Below are positions 55,801 to 64,000 of a stretch of 64,000 bases of DNA, piece by piece. The position numbers and the translations under genes are program-made. This DNA is from Choristoneura fumiferana (lineage: Eukaryota > Arthropoda > Insecta > Lepidoptera > Tortricidae), in contig NC_133476.1 of NCBI RefSeq assembly GCF_025370935.1, positions 21,670,300 through 21,734,299 of the forward strand, in the 5' to 3' direction. Below the pieces are notes generated by a model, which did no database searches, was not told the DNA's origin, and worked only from the letters and a program-made list of their open reading frames with translations. Each line of letters starts with the position of its first letter. Position 1 is the first letter of the stretch.

Positions 55801-57208
55801 TTTATGAATAATAACATTGTCATCCTTACTTAACATTATAAATGCGAAAGGGAGTTTGTTTTGCTTGAACAACTGAACCGATTGCCATGAAACTTTGCAT
55901 ACTTACATAATATTGGCCGATGAATATAAATAATACCTTTTACCCCGAAAAAAATAATATTAGTCCATGCGATAAATTAATTCTTCGCAGACGAAGTCGC
56001 AAGCAACAGCTAGTAATCCATAATTATCATCTCATGTTATCGTATATCTTACACGCGTCGTTATTTAGTTACATGTCAGAAAATTGCAAAAACACGTTCC
56101 GCTGGAAATAGACTTCTTGCGCATACGCCACGGCCCGGCCAATCAGGCGGCGCTGCGGGCGATACCATCGGCGATGAGCTGATTGCGCCGACCCCGCGCC
56201 GGCGAGCTTGCTGCGCAGGCGCAGGCGTGCTTTAGTCCCTAGCGATCACAGATTAGGCACTCATCGCATTTACCTATGTTTGAAGTAGCTTTGAACATTA
56301 GAAAAGTAAGAAATTGACTAGTTCTAGATAATTGGTCTAGGAGGTATAACAGAATAAAAGGAAATTTTGGAAAATGTCTTCTTCGTGCACTTATGATCCT
56401 TAAGCTACTCTAGTTCCAACTCCACTGTGAAATTATATATGAAAATTATCATTATATTTTACTAGGTTTAGTGTTGCAATGATATACCTATTCTCACGGG
56501 CCCGCATGGGATCTGCGACCCAAACTATCTTACTTAAGTTTCCGCTTGAAATTTTTATTTCAGCAAATTACTTTATCATAATTGTCAAAATACGTAATAA
56601 CTCGGGTTAACTACGGGTTAAAGCTAAGTAGTTCTTATTACAATGGGCGGTTTCAGATTAGCATTTTATTTGCGTGTATAACCTTGTTTTTGGAAGCGCG
56701 TGTACGCGCGTATAGGTGCAATTTTGTTTCTTTCAAGCGTTGAACACGCAGAAATGAGCTCGTACACGCGCGTTCGGTTTAATCTAGCGCGCGTGTAAGT
56801 GCGTATGCCGAAAACGACCGCATACGTGCAAAAGAAACGTTAATCTGAAACCGCTCTACAAGCAAGGCTACGTATTCAGTACGTTGACACGTACCGAACA
56901 AGTGGCTGAAATATTCCTAATTAATTTTGTGATATCCTAAGCTGTAGTTATCTAGATCTAGAGTATGGAGGAGATCCAATAGTGGACGTCCTACGTCCTA
57001 CGGCTGATATAGGTATGATGGTGATGATGATGACGTTGTTCAGGGAAGATGAAAAAGGGTTTAGTACCTGTCGCCTTGCCGCAGCGCCGGGTTGTCCCGT
57101 GCCCAGTCGAGCAGCAGGCCGCCGCGCGGCGCCGGCGCAGCGCCCCACGCGCCCTCGCGCGCCTCCGCCGCCACCAGCGTCGCGCTGCCGCCCAGCTCGC
57201 GCACCGTG
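49869..57208 (-). CDS. PDZ and coiled-coil protein, C-terminal four exons (5' partial)
   Basis: The exons in transcript order are 57208-57068, 53158-53005, 51650-51489 and 51050-49869; splice sites and phases agree (641 codons including the stop). The first two give most of a PDZ-like domain, a fold that binds C-terminal peptides. The exon junction falls inside GDRLVEVNG, and LVLLRG closes the domain; the carboxylate-binding loop lies in the poorly conserved first part or further upstream. Exon 3 is a coiled coil (NEAQSLRAELGQLR ... RISYLEDQVAELL). The last exon (393 aa) is Ser/Arg-rich and probably disordered. It contains a basic heptad-like stretch (ADRIEESIKKTNWAERKTMS, then IIEQLKRSQRLRKLKK) and ends EPKWC. 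No start codon is found, so the gene continues to the right. I cannot name it. Confidence 0.75.
51679..51853. mobile_element. Fold-back MITE with nested palindrome
   Basis: The outer arms cggtccagacggaacgtttg and the complementary cgaacgctccgtctggacag are joined by gcgcgtgagggcact / agtgccctcgcgcg. Inside sits a second palindrome, cccgtccagatgct ... agcatctggacggg. It begins about 30 bp from the acceptor side of the coiled-coil exon. Confidence 0.8.
51996..52624 (-). repeat. Interspersed repeat 'ccggccaagagcgtgtcgg', copy 2
   Basis: This is the reverse orientation of 25568-26172. It starts with tagggttccgtagccaaaat and ends with gggcgtgtccgacacgctct, followed by tagccg. Internal landmarks are shared, including a C run matching the G run. 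Confidence 0.75.
53414..53757 (-). repeat. Interspersed repeat 'ccggccaagagcgtgtcgg', copy 3 (partial)
   Basis: This is the half with the gggcgtgtccgacacgctct end, including a C run of about 11 (53487-53497). The other half is missing. Confidence 0.75.
53758..54653 (-). other. PDZ-gene intron, no feature recognised
   Basis: There is moderate GC at about 54350-54460 without an open frame. No repeat is identified. Confidence 0.4.
54654..54849. mobile_element. Fold-back MITE with approximately 50-bp arms
   Basis: caaaataccacaaacggcta ... aaaacacacgaataatattt pairs with aaatattactcgtgtgtttt ... cccgtttgtggtattttg. The centre carries gaccacgaccactgtaatgt followed by ggtcgaaacgtcg. Confidence 0.8.
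55190..55580 (+). repeat. Interspersed repeat interrupted by a hAT MITE
   Basis: Flanks ttcccgcgggaactatgcaa and aaatcggtgcagcggtttaa followed by gcctgaagaggtaacagac belong to the same repeat type as 19690-19960. It is split by the element at 55279-55493. Confidence 0.55.
55279..55493. mobile_element. hAT-type MITE, 215 bp, with 8-bp target duplication
   Basis: The ends cagtggcgtagctaggt and ggtagctacgccactg are inverted repeats, flanked exactly by ctatgcca at 55271-55278 and 55494-55501. Purine/pyrimidine-rich ggggccc blocks lie inside each arm. Confidence 0.9.
56130..56240. promoter_or_regulatory. GC/CpG-rich island in the PDZ-gene intron
   Basis: This is a sharp GC-rich patch (acggcccggccaatcaggcg, with a CCAAT box) in AT-rich surroundings and no long open frame. 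It could be an internal promoter. Similar patches lie at about 55040-55110 and 62410-62545. Function is inference only. Confidence 0.3.
56644..56860. mobile_element. MITE, full copy (related to 10590-10757)
   Basis: The terminal repeats gggcggtttcagattagc and gttaatctgaaaccgctc enclose inner inverted blocks rich in acacgcgcg and cgtgtaagtgcgta. Confidence 0.8.
56945..57036 (+). mobile_element. RTE-type LINE tail remnant
   Basis: ggaggagatccaatagtgga, then cgtcctacg, with a gatggtgatgatgatgac run resembles the 3' end at 7180-7256. It ends about 30 bp before PDZ exon 57068. Confidence 0.55.
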
Positions 57209-57349
57209 CTGGAACAAAAAAGCCAGTCAGATGATGCTGTTGGAACTTCGAACACGTGGGTGAAGGTTTGGATAATCGAACGGGAGCAGTAGGAAAGTAA
57301 TTATGATGTTAACATTGCAAGAATGACGCGGAAGTCATGACAATGTATT

Positions 57350-57961
57350 AGAAATGGAAAGCTCTTTTTTTAAGGAAACAGATATCCTAACCCTGCCGTC
57401 GCTTTATGTTTTGAAAATAATCATGTATGTTAGGAGGAACATATGTGATTTTCCCACTAACGTCGATAAGCCAAAGGCTACTAGAAACACAGGGAAGCTT
57501 AAAGTTCCATCTTACAGACTGGCTAAAACCAAAAAGTCTTTTCTGGGAAATTGCATACGTTTTTATAATAAAATTCCAAAAAATATTATAAATGAAACGG
57601 ATACAAAATTCAGATCTATTGTCAAGAAGACATTAATATCAAAGGCGTATTATAAAGTTAATGATTATATCATGGACAGGGATATTTGGAAATAATTCCG
57701 ATCCGCATTAGCGATCCCTTCAAATAGCGAACCTACTGTGTTAAAAATAAAGTTGTGTTAAATACTTGTGATGTAAGTATACATATCATTTAATAATATT
57801 GTAAATCTGTTTTAAAAAAAATATATATATATACCTCGTTGAGTTTCTTGCCGGATTCTTCTCAGCAGAGGTTTTTCCGAACCGGTGGTAGATTTTTTTT
57901 TGACATTCATAAGTGCTTGTTATAGCCTAAATTGAATAAAGATATTTTGACTTTGACTTTG
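57350..57961 (+). mobile_element. 5'-truncated LINE with ORF2 C-terminus and (TTTGAC) tail
   Basis: The frame 57354-57692 reads the end of a Jockey/CR1-type reverse transcriptase ORF: LPSLYVLKIIMYVRRN, VPSYRLAKTKKSFLGNCIRF, YNKIPKNI. It is intact to its stop. Beyond it lies a non-coding part ending ccgaaccggtggtagatttt ... cctaaattgaataaagatat, then tttgactttgac. It is the longest of three copies of this family in the window (also 18383-18487 and 40390-40545). Confidence 0.85.
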
Positions 57962-58110
57962 CTCATAATAAAATTTTATGGGTACCTATAGGTAGTTAAA
58001 TAAAAAATATCGTTGAAGTGATGATTACAGATTATTGTTAGGTATTTACTGTGATCATTTAAGCTTTAGGTACTTTGTAGAAGTCCATATCATTAATTCC
58101 ATTACATATA

Positions 58111-58272
58111 GTGACGGCACCAATCATGGACACGTTAAGCACAGCCATTCATGAACTTTACCAGTTATGATCATCAGTTATATGCACATAAGTGTTATTA
58201 GTTTTAGAAAAAGTAGCACCCGTTTCTGGGTTAGCGGAAAAAATATTCCATTATTGGTTCCTGTCCATGACT
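58111..58272. mobile_element. Fold-back MITE
   Basis: gtgacggcaccaatcatgga, then ca, pairs with ctgtccatgactggtgccct, then cac. The loop is AT-rich. Confidence 0.75.
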
Positions 58273-58439
58273 GGTGCCCTCACACTAGTTCATTAATTAA
58301 AAAATCTCACTTTTTCCTATAATGAACCACTTACATACCCGATAAAATTACAGAAAATAGCATAATATATAAATACATAACGTACGTAGGTTTCCACGAA
58401 AATCATTGCAATTCTATTCTTTATTATCAATTATGCAAA

Positions 58440-58610
58440 AAAAGCTCCGCCAAATAATCCGCATCGGACGGGCCGGGCCACGGCCGAGTGCGCACGAGTC
58501 CTTGCGCGGTGTACCCACATACCTACCAGCAGGTAGACAGGGAAGGGCGGTCACGGTTGGGCTCGCGGGGCACTGACCGCACGTGCCTCCATCATTTGGG
58601 TTCATATCAA
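58440..58610. other. GC-rich patch, no gene supported
   Basis: The patch contains cgggccgggccacggccgag and a cacgtg-type box. A minus-strand frame here has no recognisable motif or splice context. Confidence 0.3.
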
Positions 58611-59044
58611 GGATATACGTTCAAGAGTTGTAGGTACTCTCTCAAGTTCAAGTCAGAAACGAAGCCAGTTTTTAAATTGTATCAACCTATTTTGTAAAAA
58701 TGGCAATTTAATATTTCAAACTGTGCTGTGGTATCGTAAATCATTCATACGTGTGGAGAGTTCCGAGTTTCCAACTTATAATTTAAGAAAAAAAAATACA
58801 AATGAATGACAAAAAAACGCAACCTTTGCAGACCTCATTTTTTTCGAACGAACTTTCGTTGAGATAGTAGAGTCGATAAAGTCGAACAAGTATTTGATAC
58901 TCGAGCGTTAAGAGGCTGTTCCACAGCTCTCTGTTAAGTTCCTGTTATCTTATATATGCAATTCCGAGATGCCACATCTGCTTCTTTCGTTAGAATAAAT
59001 ACAAACGGCATCACAGATATTTCTCACAAAAAATATCAAGGACT

Positions 59045-59290
59045 TCATCATCCCAGCCTATATACGTCCCACTGCTGGGCACAGGCCTCCTCTCAGAACA
59101 AGAGGGCTTGGGCGATAGTTCCCACGCGGGCCCAGTGCGGATTGGGAAAGCTCAAAGCTCGTGGCAAATTTCAAATGTAATTCCGCACATGAATTTCGAA
59201 AAACTCAGAGGTGCGAGCCGGGGTTTGAATCCACGACCCTCTGCTTGAGAGGCGATAGGTCAAACCACTAGGCCACCACGGCTTTTTGAA
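59045..59290 (-). mobile_element. tRNA-derived SINE, internally deleted copy
   Basis: This is the reverse complement of 63092-63411, with about 70 bp missing between the body parts. The tRNA-like head is at the high-coordinate end (ccgtggtggcctagtggttt on the minus strand). Confidence 0.85.
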
Positions 59291-61679
59291 GGACTTACTC
59301 ATATTATATTTAGGTACATAATACATGAGGCTCATTCTTATACTGATTTCTTTCGTCCACCTTCTGAACTTCAAACAGTAATTTAAAAAGTCCTTTTTCC
59401 AGCTAAATATCAAAGAACAAAATTTTTGCTCTCCACTTCAAGTTATTAACTAACTTAACCCAATTCCCAAGCAGTGGGCGCAGGGCGGTCGCCCTACGGC
59501 GCGAAGGTCACCGGCTGCGCCCGCGCCGCCCTTTGTCCCGCGCCCACGGTAACACCTAGGTGCGCGAGAACAGGTTTCGCCAACACCATAGTGTGCATTA
59601 CTAATTCAAATCATGGGCGAAATCGTTGAAGAGATTTATTTAAGCGGAGCAAAACTTAGATTAGTGTTTCATTCGATAATGTCGTACCTATATACCTACT
59701 TATGCGAAATCTGAAAGTGATATAAAGTTATAATGGCTAGTTAGGCCAATACATAACCTAACTTATATTTAATTTTAAAGCCTTTTTGCGCATAAGGACG
59801 TCAAATTATGAGTATAATGAGAGTTCAGCATTTTCAAAACCGAGTCTTTAAGTAGTTTAGTTTTTAATATTTTCTATGAAAAACAAAATTAAACAACTTT
59901 AAGGTACAGGCGATTATAGGATTTTTTCGTCTTGATCCCGACGGTATTTGTATGGAAACAAACTTTCAAAAGATATATTATGATTGCCTGAACGTGGCTA
60001 AGGAACCTAACTAAAAATAATTATTAGTACGTAATCTAGTTCAGGAGAATTAACCCAATTTCTAGTCCACGTAATGAATGGTCAAAGGTTGTCTGGTGTC
60101 TAAAAAAGATAAACATAACACAGAAATAAGCTCAAAATGTTTATTATAAAAGCTAAGTGTCTCCCACATTTTCCGTTCGTGTTTTATTTCAATAAAGTTA
60201 AGCAGTTCCCACGTTGTGGCGTGCGCGCAGCGAAGCGAACGAAACCAGGGAAATTGATGCTCCGGGATAGGTATTATAATGTACCCCCCTCCTTATGTAA
60301 GCCGTTCTAGCAAAGGAGGTACAGGAGCGCTTATTAAGCTAAGCCGTGTAAGCGTTCTACTATGGTAGAGCCATTAGTATTCTTTGGTAGAGCTATTAAA
60401 GCATTTACTTCATACAAATACCGGGTGGCCATCTGTATAATGAATACCTAATTGATTTTAAATAGTGGTGTAAATATTACATTTAATACAAAAGTTATAT
60501 TTAATAAACAGTTGCGTTTCTTTTAAAACATGTAAATTTTTATTCGTCTTACAACTGAAACTGGAACGCAGGTTACATTCACTTGCAAGTTATTATACTT
60601 ACATATTATTAAATAGTTAACTGTCGACCAAAGACGCCTAATGAGTGACTGTGATGTATACGCGATCAGCAAAAAAGCGTCGTAACTCTTCAAAATTGTG
60701 TGAAAACCGCGGTTTCGCGGCCGACTGTAGCGCGTGATTTGTGTGTGAAGGGACCGCCGCGCCACAGACAGAACCCACCACCCAACTACTGTTTATAACG
60801 GCTTCTAATTATCGAGACTGCACTCACGTCGCCCATGACGATAATAAAACGGCTTTTAAAGACCGTCCTTACCTGTGGTGCAATCAGTTTGCGTTTTCAC
60901 GTGTAAGTATCTAATTTCTTCCGATACTTAAGTAGATATCCGTTCTAGAGAGAAACACCTAACAAACAACCCAAATCAAAACTAAGTAGGTAGGTAGGTT
61001 AGGTACTTAAATTAATTTCGAACTGCATATCCATAGCGCCGCTCAAATAAAACAGAACTTCATAGACTTTATTGTTAGGTACTATTCAAATTTTAAAGCA
61101 AATCAATCTTCATCATCATCAACAGACCGTCTCCTGGTGATGTAAAATATCCCCCCTAGAGCCCCATAGGGCTTTGTATCAACGTACCTAGATGTAAGGT
61201 ACAAACCTTGACGTTTAATGTATCTTTGCTTCACTCCCAAATAATTAAAAAACCGTCTTTGTAATTAAATAATGACACTGTGTTGTATTCTCTTGTTGTC
61301 ACAACAGGCAATTTGTTTCACTCTTTTGTTGTATAGTCTAGTGTGGTCTAGTTAACGCTCAAGTATTCTTATGCAAATGGAAACAAACGCACAAGTAATT
61401 CTTTGTGGCTCACGTATTATTTCGGTAAGTATGTATATCGTTATTACCCACTTGTTGCGTTTCAAACAGCGTCTGAGTTGATGGCACACCATTTTACGCT
61501 AATGTCGGGATGTGGCGCGAGTGTCAGGCGACAATTTTTAACAGTAAATATAATATTAGATTTACTTCGGGGTCTAGCGTCGGTCAGTTAACTAGATTAA
61601 AATGTTAAGTATACTGGTAGGTACTTTATAACTATGTACATTACTCTGGAGACACGTTAATAGTAGATTATTGTCGTGG
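59291..61679 (-). other. AT-rich intron or flank
   Basis: No coding exon, tRNA or fold-back is recognised. Short GC-rich patches lie at 59470-59570 and 60680-60770; neither contains a convincing splice-bounded open frame. Confidence 0.4.
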
Positions 61680-61776
61680 CCTGGAAGTAGGCAATTGCTG
61701 GCTGAGTATGAGTATTAAACGGACGAGCTTGCGAGTCCGTTTAACTAATACGAAGCCAGCAATTTCTATTCCAGCC
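61680..61776. mobile_element. Fold-back element
   Basis: ctggaagtaggcaattgctg ... attaaacggac pairs with gtccgtttaactaat ... cagcaatttctattccag around a 10-bp loop (gagcttgcga). Confidence 0.8.
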
Positions 61777-62077
61777 GAGACTAATATAAAGCTTTTCTCA
61801 AAAATGGTGAATAATTCTGAAATAGAATAAACTTTTTCTCAAAATATATTGTAAAATTTAATTTTATTCCAACATTTTTGTATGCTTTCCCGCCTTTTTT
61901 CATTAAAAATAAACTGCAGGTGTATTTTTCCACCGAAAACACCACAAGCTATTTCAGACTCATTAGAAAAAGTCCGGAGTTCCAACTAAATATCTGATAC
62001 CGGCCATTAGACTTGGCTGTATACGACTTGTGCCAACATTTCCATGGCCTTTTTAACTTAAAAAAAAAATGTGACTG

Positions 62078-62127
62078 ATTGCAGGCGCGCTAATTCATTA
62101 TTGTCGAGCTAGCGCGCCTGCAATCCT
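62078..62127. repeat. Hairpin, 15-bp perfect stem
   Basis: gattgcaggcgcgct and agcgcgcctgcaatc are separated by about 20 bp. This may be the core of a larger MITE. Confidence 0.8.
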
Positions 62128-62804
62128 TTTAACTTTTTAATTTTCGCTGATCGTAAACTATGCACTTCACCTTCTGATATGTAAAGAATAATGTCAACTT
62201 TTACGGTCATTTTTGAGAAAATATAATTTTCAATGCAAACGTTTCATTGAGATTAGATTGATATTCAGCAGTGATTGCGTCAAATTACAAAAACACCTAC
62301 TCAATAGAGGCATTCTAAGGGTTTTAGAGCATTTTCAGGTATTTTTGAGCATTTAAGCGATTCAATAAACGACATTACATTTATCGCGAATTCTTAAATT
62401 TTAGGCCGCCTTTAAGTGACGAGCGTCGGACGGCGCGGGCGCGGCACACAGCGGGTAAATAGACGTTAATTCTCTAACGAGATCTGAAGTGCGCCTGCGT
62501 CGCATCGCGCCGTTACTCGGCTCACGCATCATGATCATACCGGACCGGAAGTCTGCGAGCCTACATTTTTTTTATATGACTGGCTGCTTTTTATTGTTTT
62601 AGACACTTTGGAAAACAATAAAGAATTCGCATAGGCATATGCGAAATCCAGGATGTATAAAATTGAAATAAAGACGTTTGAATTAAGTATCTATTTAACT
62701 CTATGATTGATTAAGTGAGTGTGAAAGTAAACTGTTTAATAATTATGCGCAGTCAAAACACATACCTTAGTCGATTCAATTGATTAAAAAAATTTCATGG
62801 GACA

Positions 62805-63036
62805 CTTAACACCAATTGACCTAGTCCCAAATCAAGCAAAGCTTGTACTATGGACACTAGGCAACGGATAAACATACTTATATAGATAAATACATACTTA
62901 AATACATATTAAACATCCAAGACCCCGAGAATAAACATTCGTATTATTCATACAAATATCTGCCCCGGCCGGGAATCGAACCCCGGACTTCAAGCTTCAT
63001 AGTCAGGTTCTCTAACCACTTGGCCATCCGGTCGAC
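62805..63036 (-). mobile_element. tRNA-derived SINE, copy 2
   Basis: Same family as 23404-23672 in reverse. Its B box (ggggttcgattcccgg on the minus strand) and A-box-like gatggccaagtggttagaga are recognisable, as is the body with tcttggatgtttaatatgta. Confidence 0.85.
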
Positions 63037-63091
63037 AAATTACTAATTATTTATTTATTTCAAAGCAAATTTTACTGTTAATTGAAGATTG

Positions 63092-63411
63092 AGAGCCGTG
63101 GTGGCCTAGTGGTTTGACCTATCGCCTCTCAAGCAGAGGGTCGTGGGTTCAAACCCCGGCTCGCACCTCTTGAGTTTTTCGAAATTTATGTGCGGAATTA
63201 CATTTGAAATTTACCACGAGCTTTGCGGTGAAGGAAAACATCATGAGGAAACCTGCACAAATCTGCGAAGCAATTCAATGGTGTGTGTGAAGTTCCCAAT
63301 CCGCACTGGGCCCGCGTGGGAACTATGGCCCAAGCCCTCTTGTTCTGAGAGGAGGCCTGTGCCCAGCAGTGGGACGTATATAGGCTGGGATGATGATGAT
63401 GATAAAGATAT
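63092..63411 (+). mobile_element. tRNA-derived SINE with RTE-like tail, full copy
   Basis: The head gtggcctagtggtttgacct ... gtcgtgggttcaaaccccgg has A and B boxes of a pol III promoter. The body follows, then the 3' end gcccagcagtgggacgtata, taggctgg and (gatgat)n. The tail resembles that of the RTE LINEs in this window, suggesting RTE-driven mobilisation (inference). Confidence 0.88.
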
Positions 63412-63828
63412 GCTTAATTTGGATTGCATTGCTTTGATATTACAAATTGCACTGAAAAACATGGTAAATATCCTATAATTATTATAAAGCGTGAAGATAT
63501 TTACGTCGGGATTGGTGCGTTATCGGTATGCGCTGGAGATCAGAGATCGCACAGCGTATCAACTTTCAGTGGGTCACATTGAGAGAGTTCTTAGAATTCG
63601 GTTACGCGCTCATTCTGGCATCAGTCCAATCCATCATTGGTCAGAATGACGACAGAATAACCGTATCGAAAATACAAACTGATCGAACCCAGGTACTCAG
63701 CATTCCGTGTTTATTTATTTATTCATTTATTCATAATAAAGACTTACAGTATACACCAAAGCGTCTCTATTACTAGCTAAACTTACAAAACACTTACGTA
63801 CTAGATTGATACATAACAAATAACTACA

Positions 63829-64000
63829 TTAAACAGACATACACAAACATTTCCTTATTTTATTGAGAAGTGACTGCCAGTGGTCAGCGAATACATCAGC
63901 ATCTGGGACCTGAGTCACCAATAAGTTGAGAAGCTCAATCGCCCTTGCGGTCGGCGAGTTTCTAGCGCGGCGCGTCCGGAACCCTTTAAAGGTAGCGAAG
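63829..64000 (-). CDS. C-terminal end of an unidentified open frame (runs off window)
   Basis: The minus strand is open for 56 codons from the window edge to a stop at 63829-63831. It reads ...FRTRRARNSPTARAIELL, then VPDADVFADHWQSLLNKIRK, then CLCMSV. Beyond the stop lie AATAAA-rich repeats (63707-63742, seen as tttatttattcatttattca on +), a pattern typical of a LINE 3' end. It is more likely an element ORF end than a host exon; the family is not recognised. Confidence 0.35.
   Translation of the reverse strand, partial: FATFKGFRTRRARNSPTARAIELLNLLVTQVPDADVFADHWQSLLNKIRKCLCMSV

Noticed and set aside
58414..58605. Minus-strand frame in a GC-rich patch, considered as an upstream exon of the PDZ gene
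   Set aside because: No acceptor/donor pair keeps an open frame through it, and it shows no PDZ similarity.
63528..63776. 82-aa plus-strand frame near the right edge
   Set aside because: No motif is recognised. It runs into the simple-repeat array, and no neighbouring exon with compatible phase is visible.

Overview
The window looks like nuclear DNA of a moth or butterfly (Lepidoptera). It holds intron-rich animal genes with GC-rich exons set in AT-rich introns. Between the exons lie insect mobile elements: tRNA-derived SINEs, RTE-like LINE tails ending in (GAT)n, LINE tails ending in (TTTGAC)n, a Tc1/mariner element, hAT elements and many fold-back MITEs. The genus cannot be fixed from the sequence alone.

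Layout. (1) 1-177 is the 3' end of a LINE. About 1.8-22 kb is l(3)mbt on the + strand, coding 2478-20399 in 12 exons: FCS finger, three MBT repeats, C2HC finger, AT-hook and SAM domain. Exon 5 carries an apparent one-base deletion in a C run. (2) 22777-27443 (+) is Prp19: 8 exons, 499 aa, U-box plus WD40. (3) 30545-33796 (-) is RNF185/RNF5: 4 exons, 184 aa, a membrane RING E3. (4) 34697-46654 (+) is a PCMTD-type protein: 12 exons, 664 aa, a methyltransferase-like fold followed by Elongin BC-box-like and Cul-box-like motifs. (5) 49869-57208 (-) holds the last four exons of a PDZ plus coiled-coil gene that I cannot name; its 5' end lies to the right. 57.3-64 kb is intron or flank filled with LINE, SINE and MITE copies.

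Gene relations. l(3)mbt and Prp19 are in tandem. Prp19 and RNF185 converge at about 28.8-29.0 kb. RNF185 and PCMTD are divergent and share a 900-bp promoter interval. PCMTD converges with the PDZ gene. Three neighbours (Prp19, RNF185, PCMTD) belong to ubiquitin-ligase-related families, while l(3)mbt is a chromatin reader. Nothing in the sequence shows that they work together.

The exon models were built by hand from open frames, GT-AG sites, phase agreement and recognised family motifs. For Prp19, RNF185 and PCMTD the exon lengths sum to an exact multiple of three. For l(3)mbt they do so only after adding one base in exon 5. Repeat boundaries are by eye and approximate unless a target duplication is stated.
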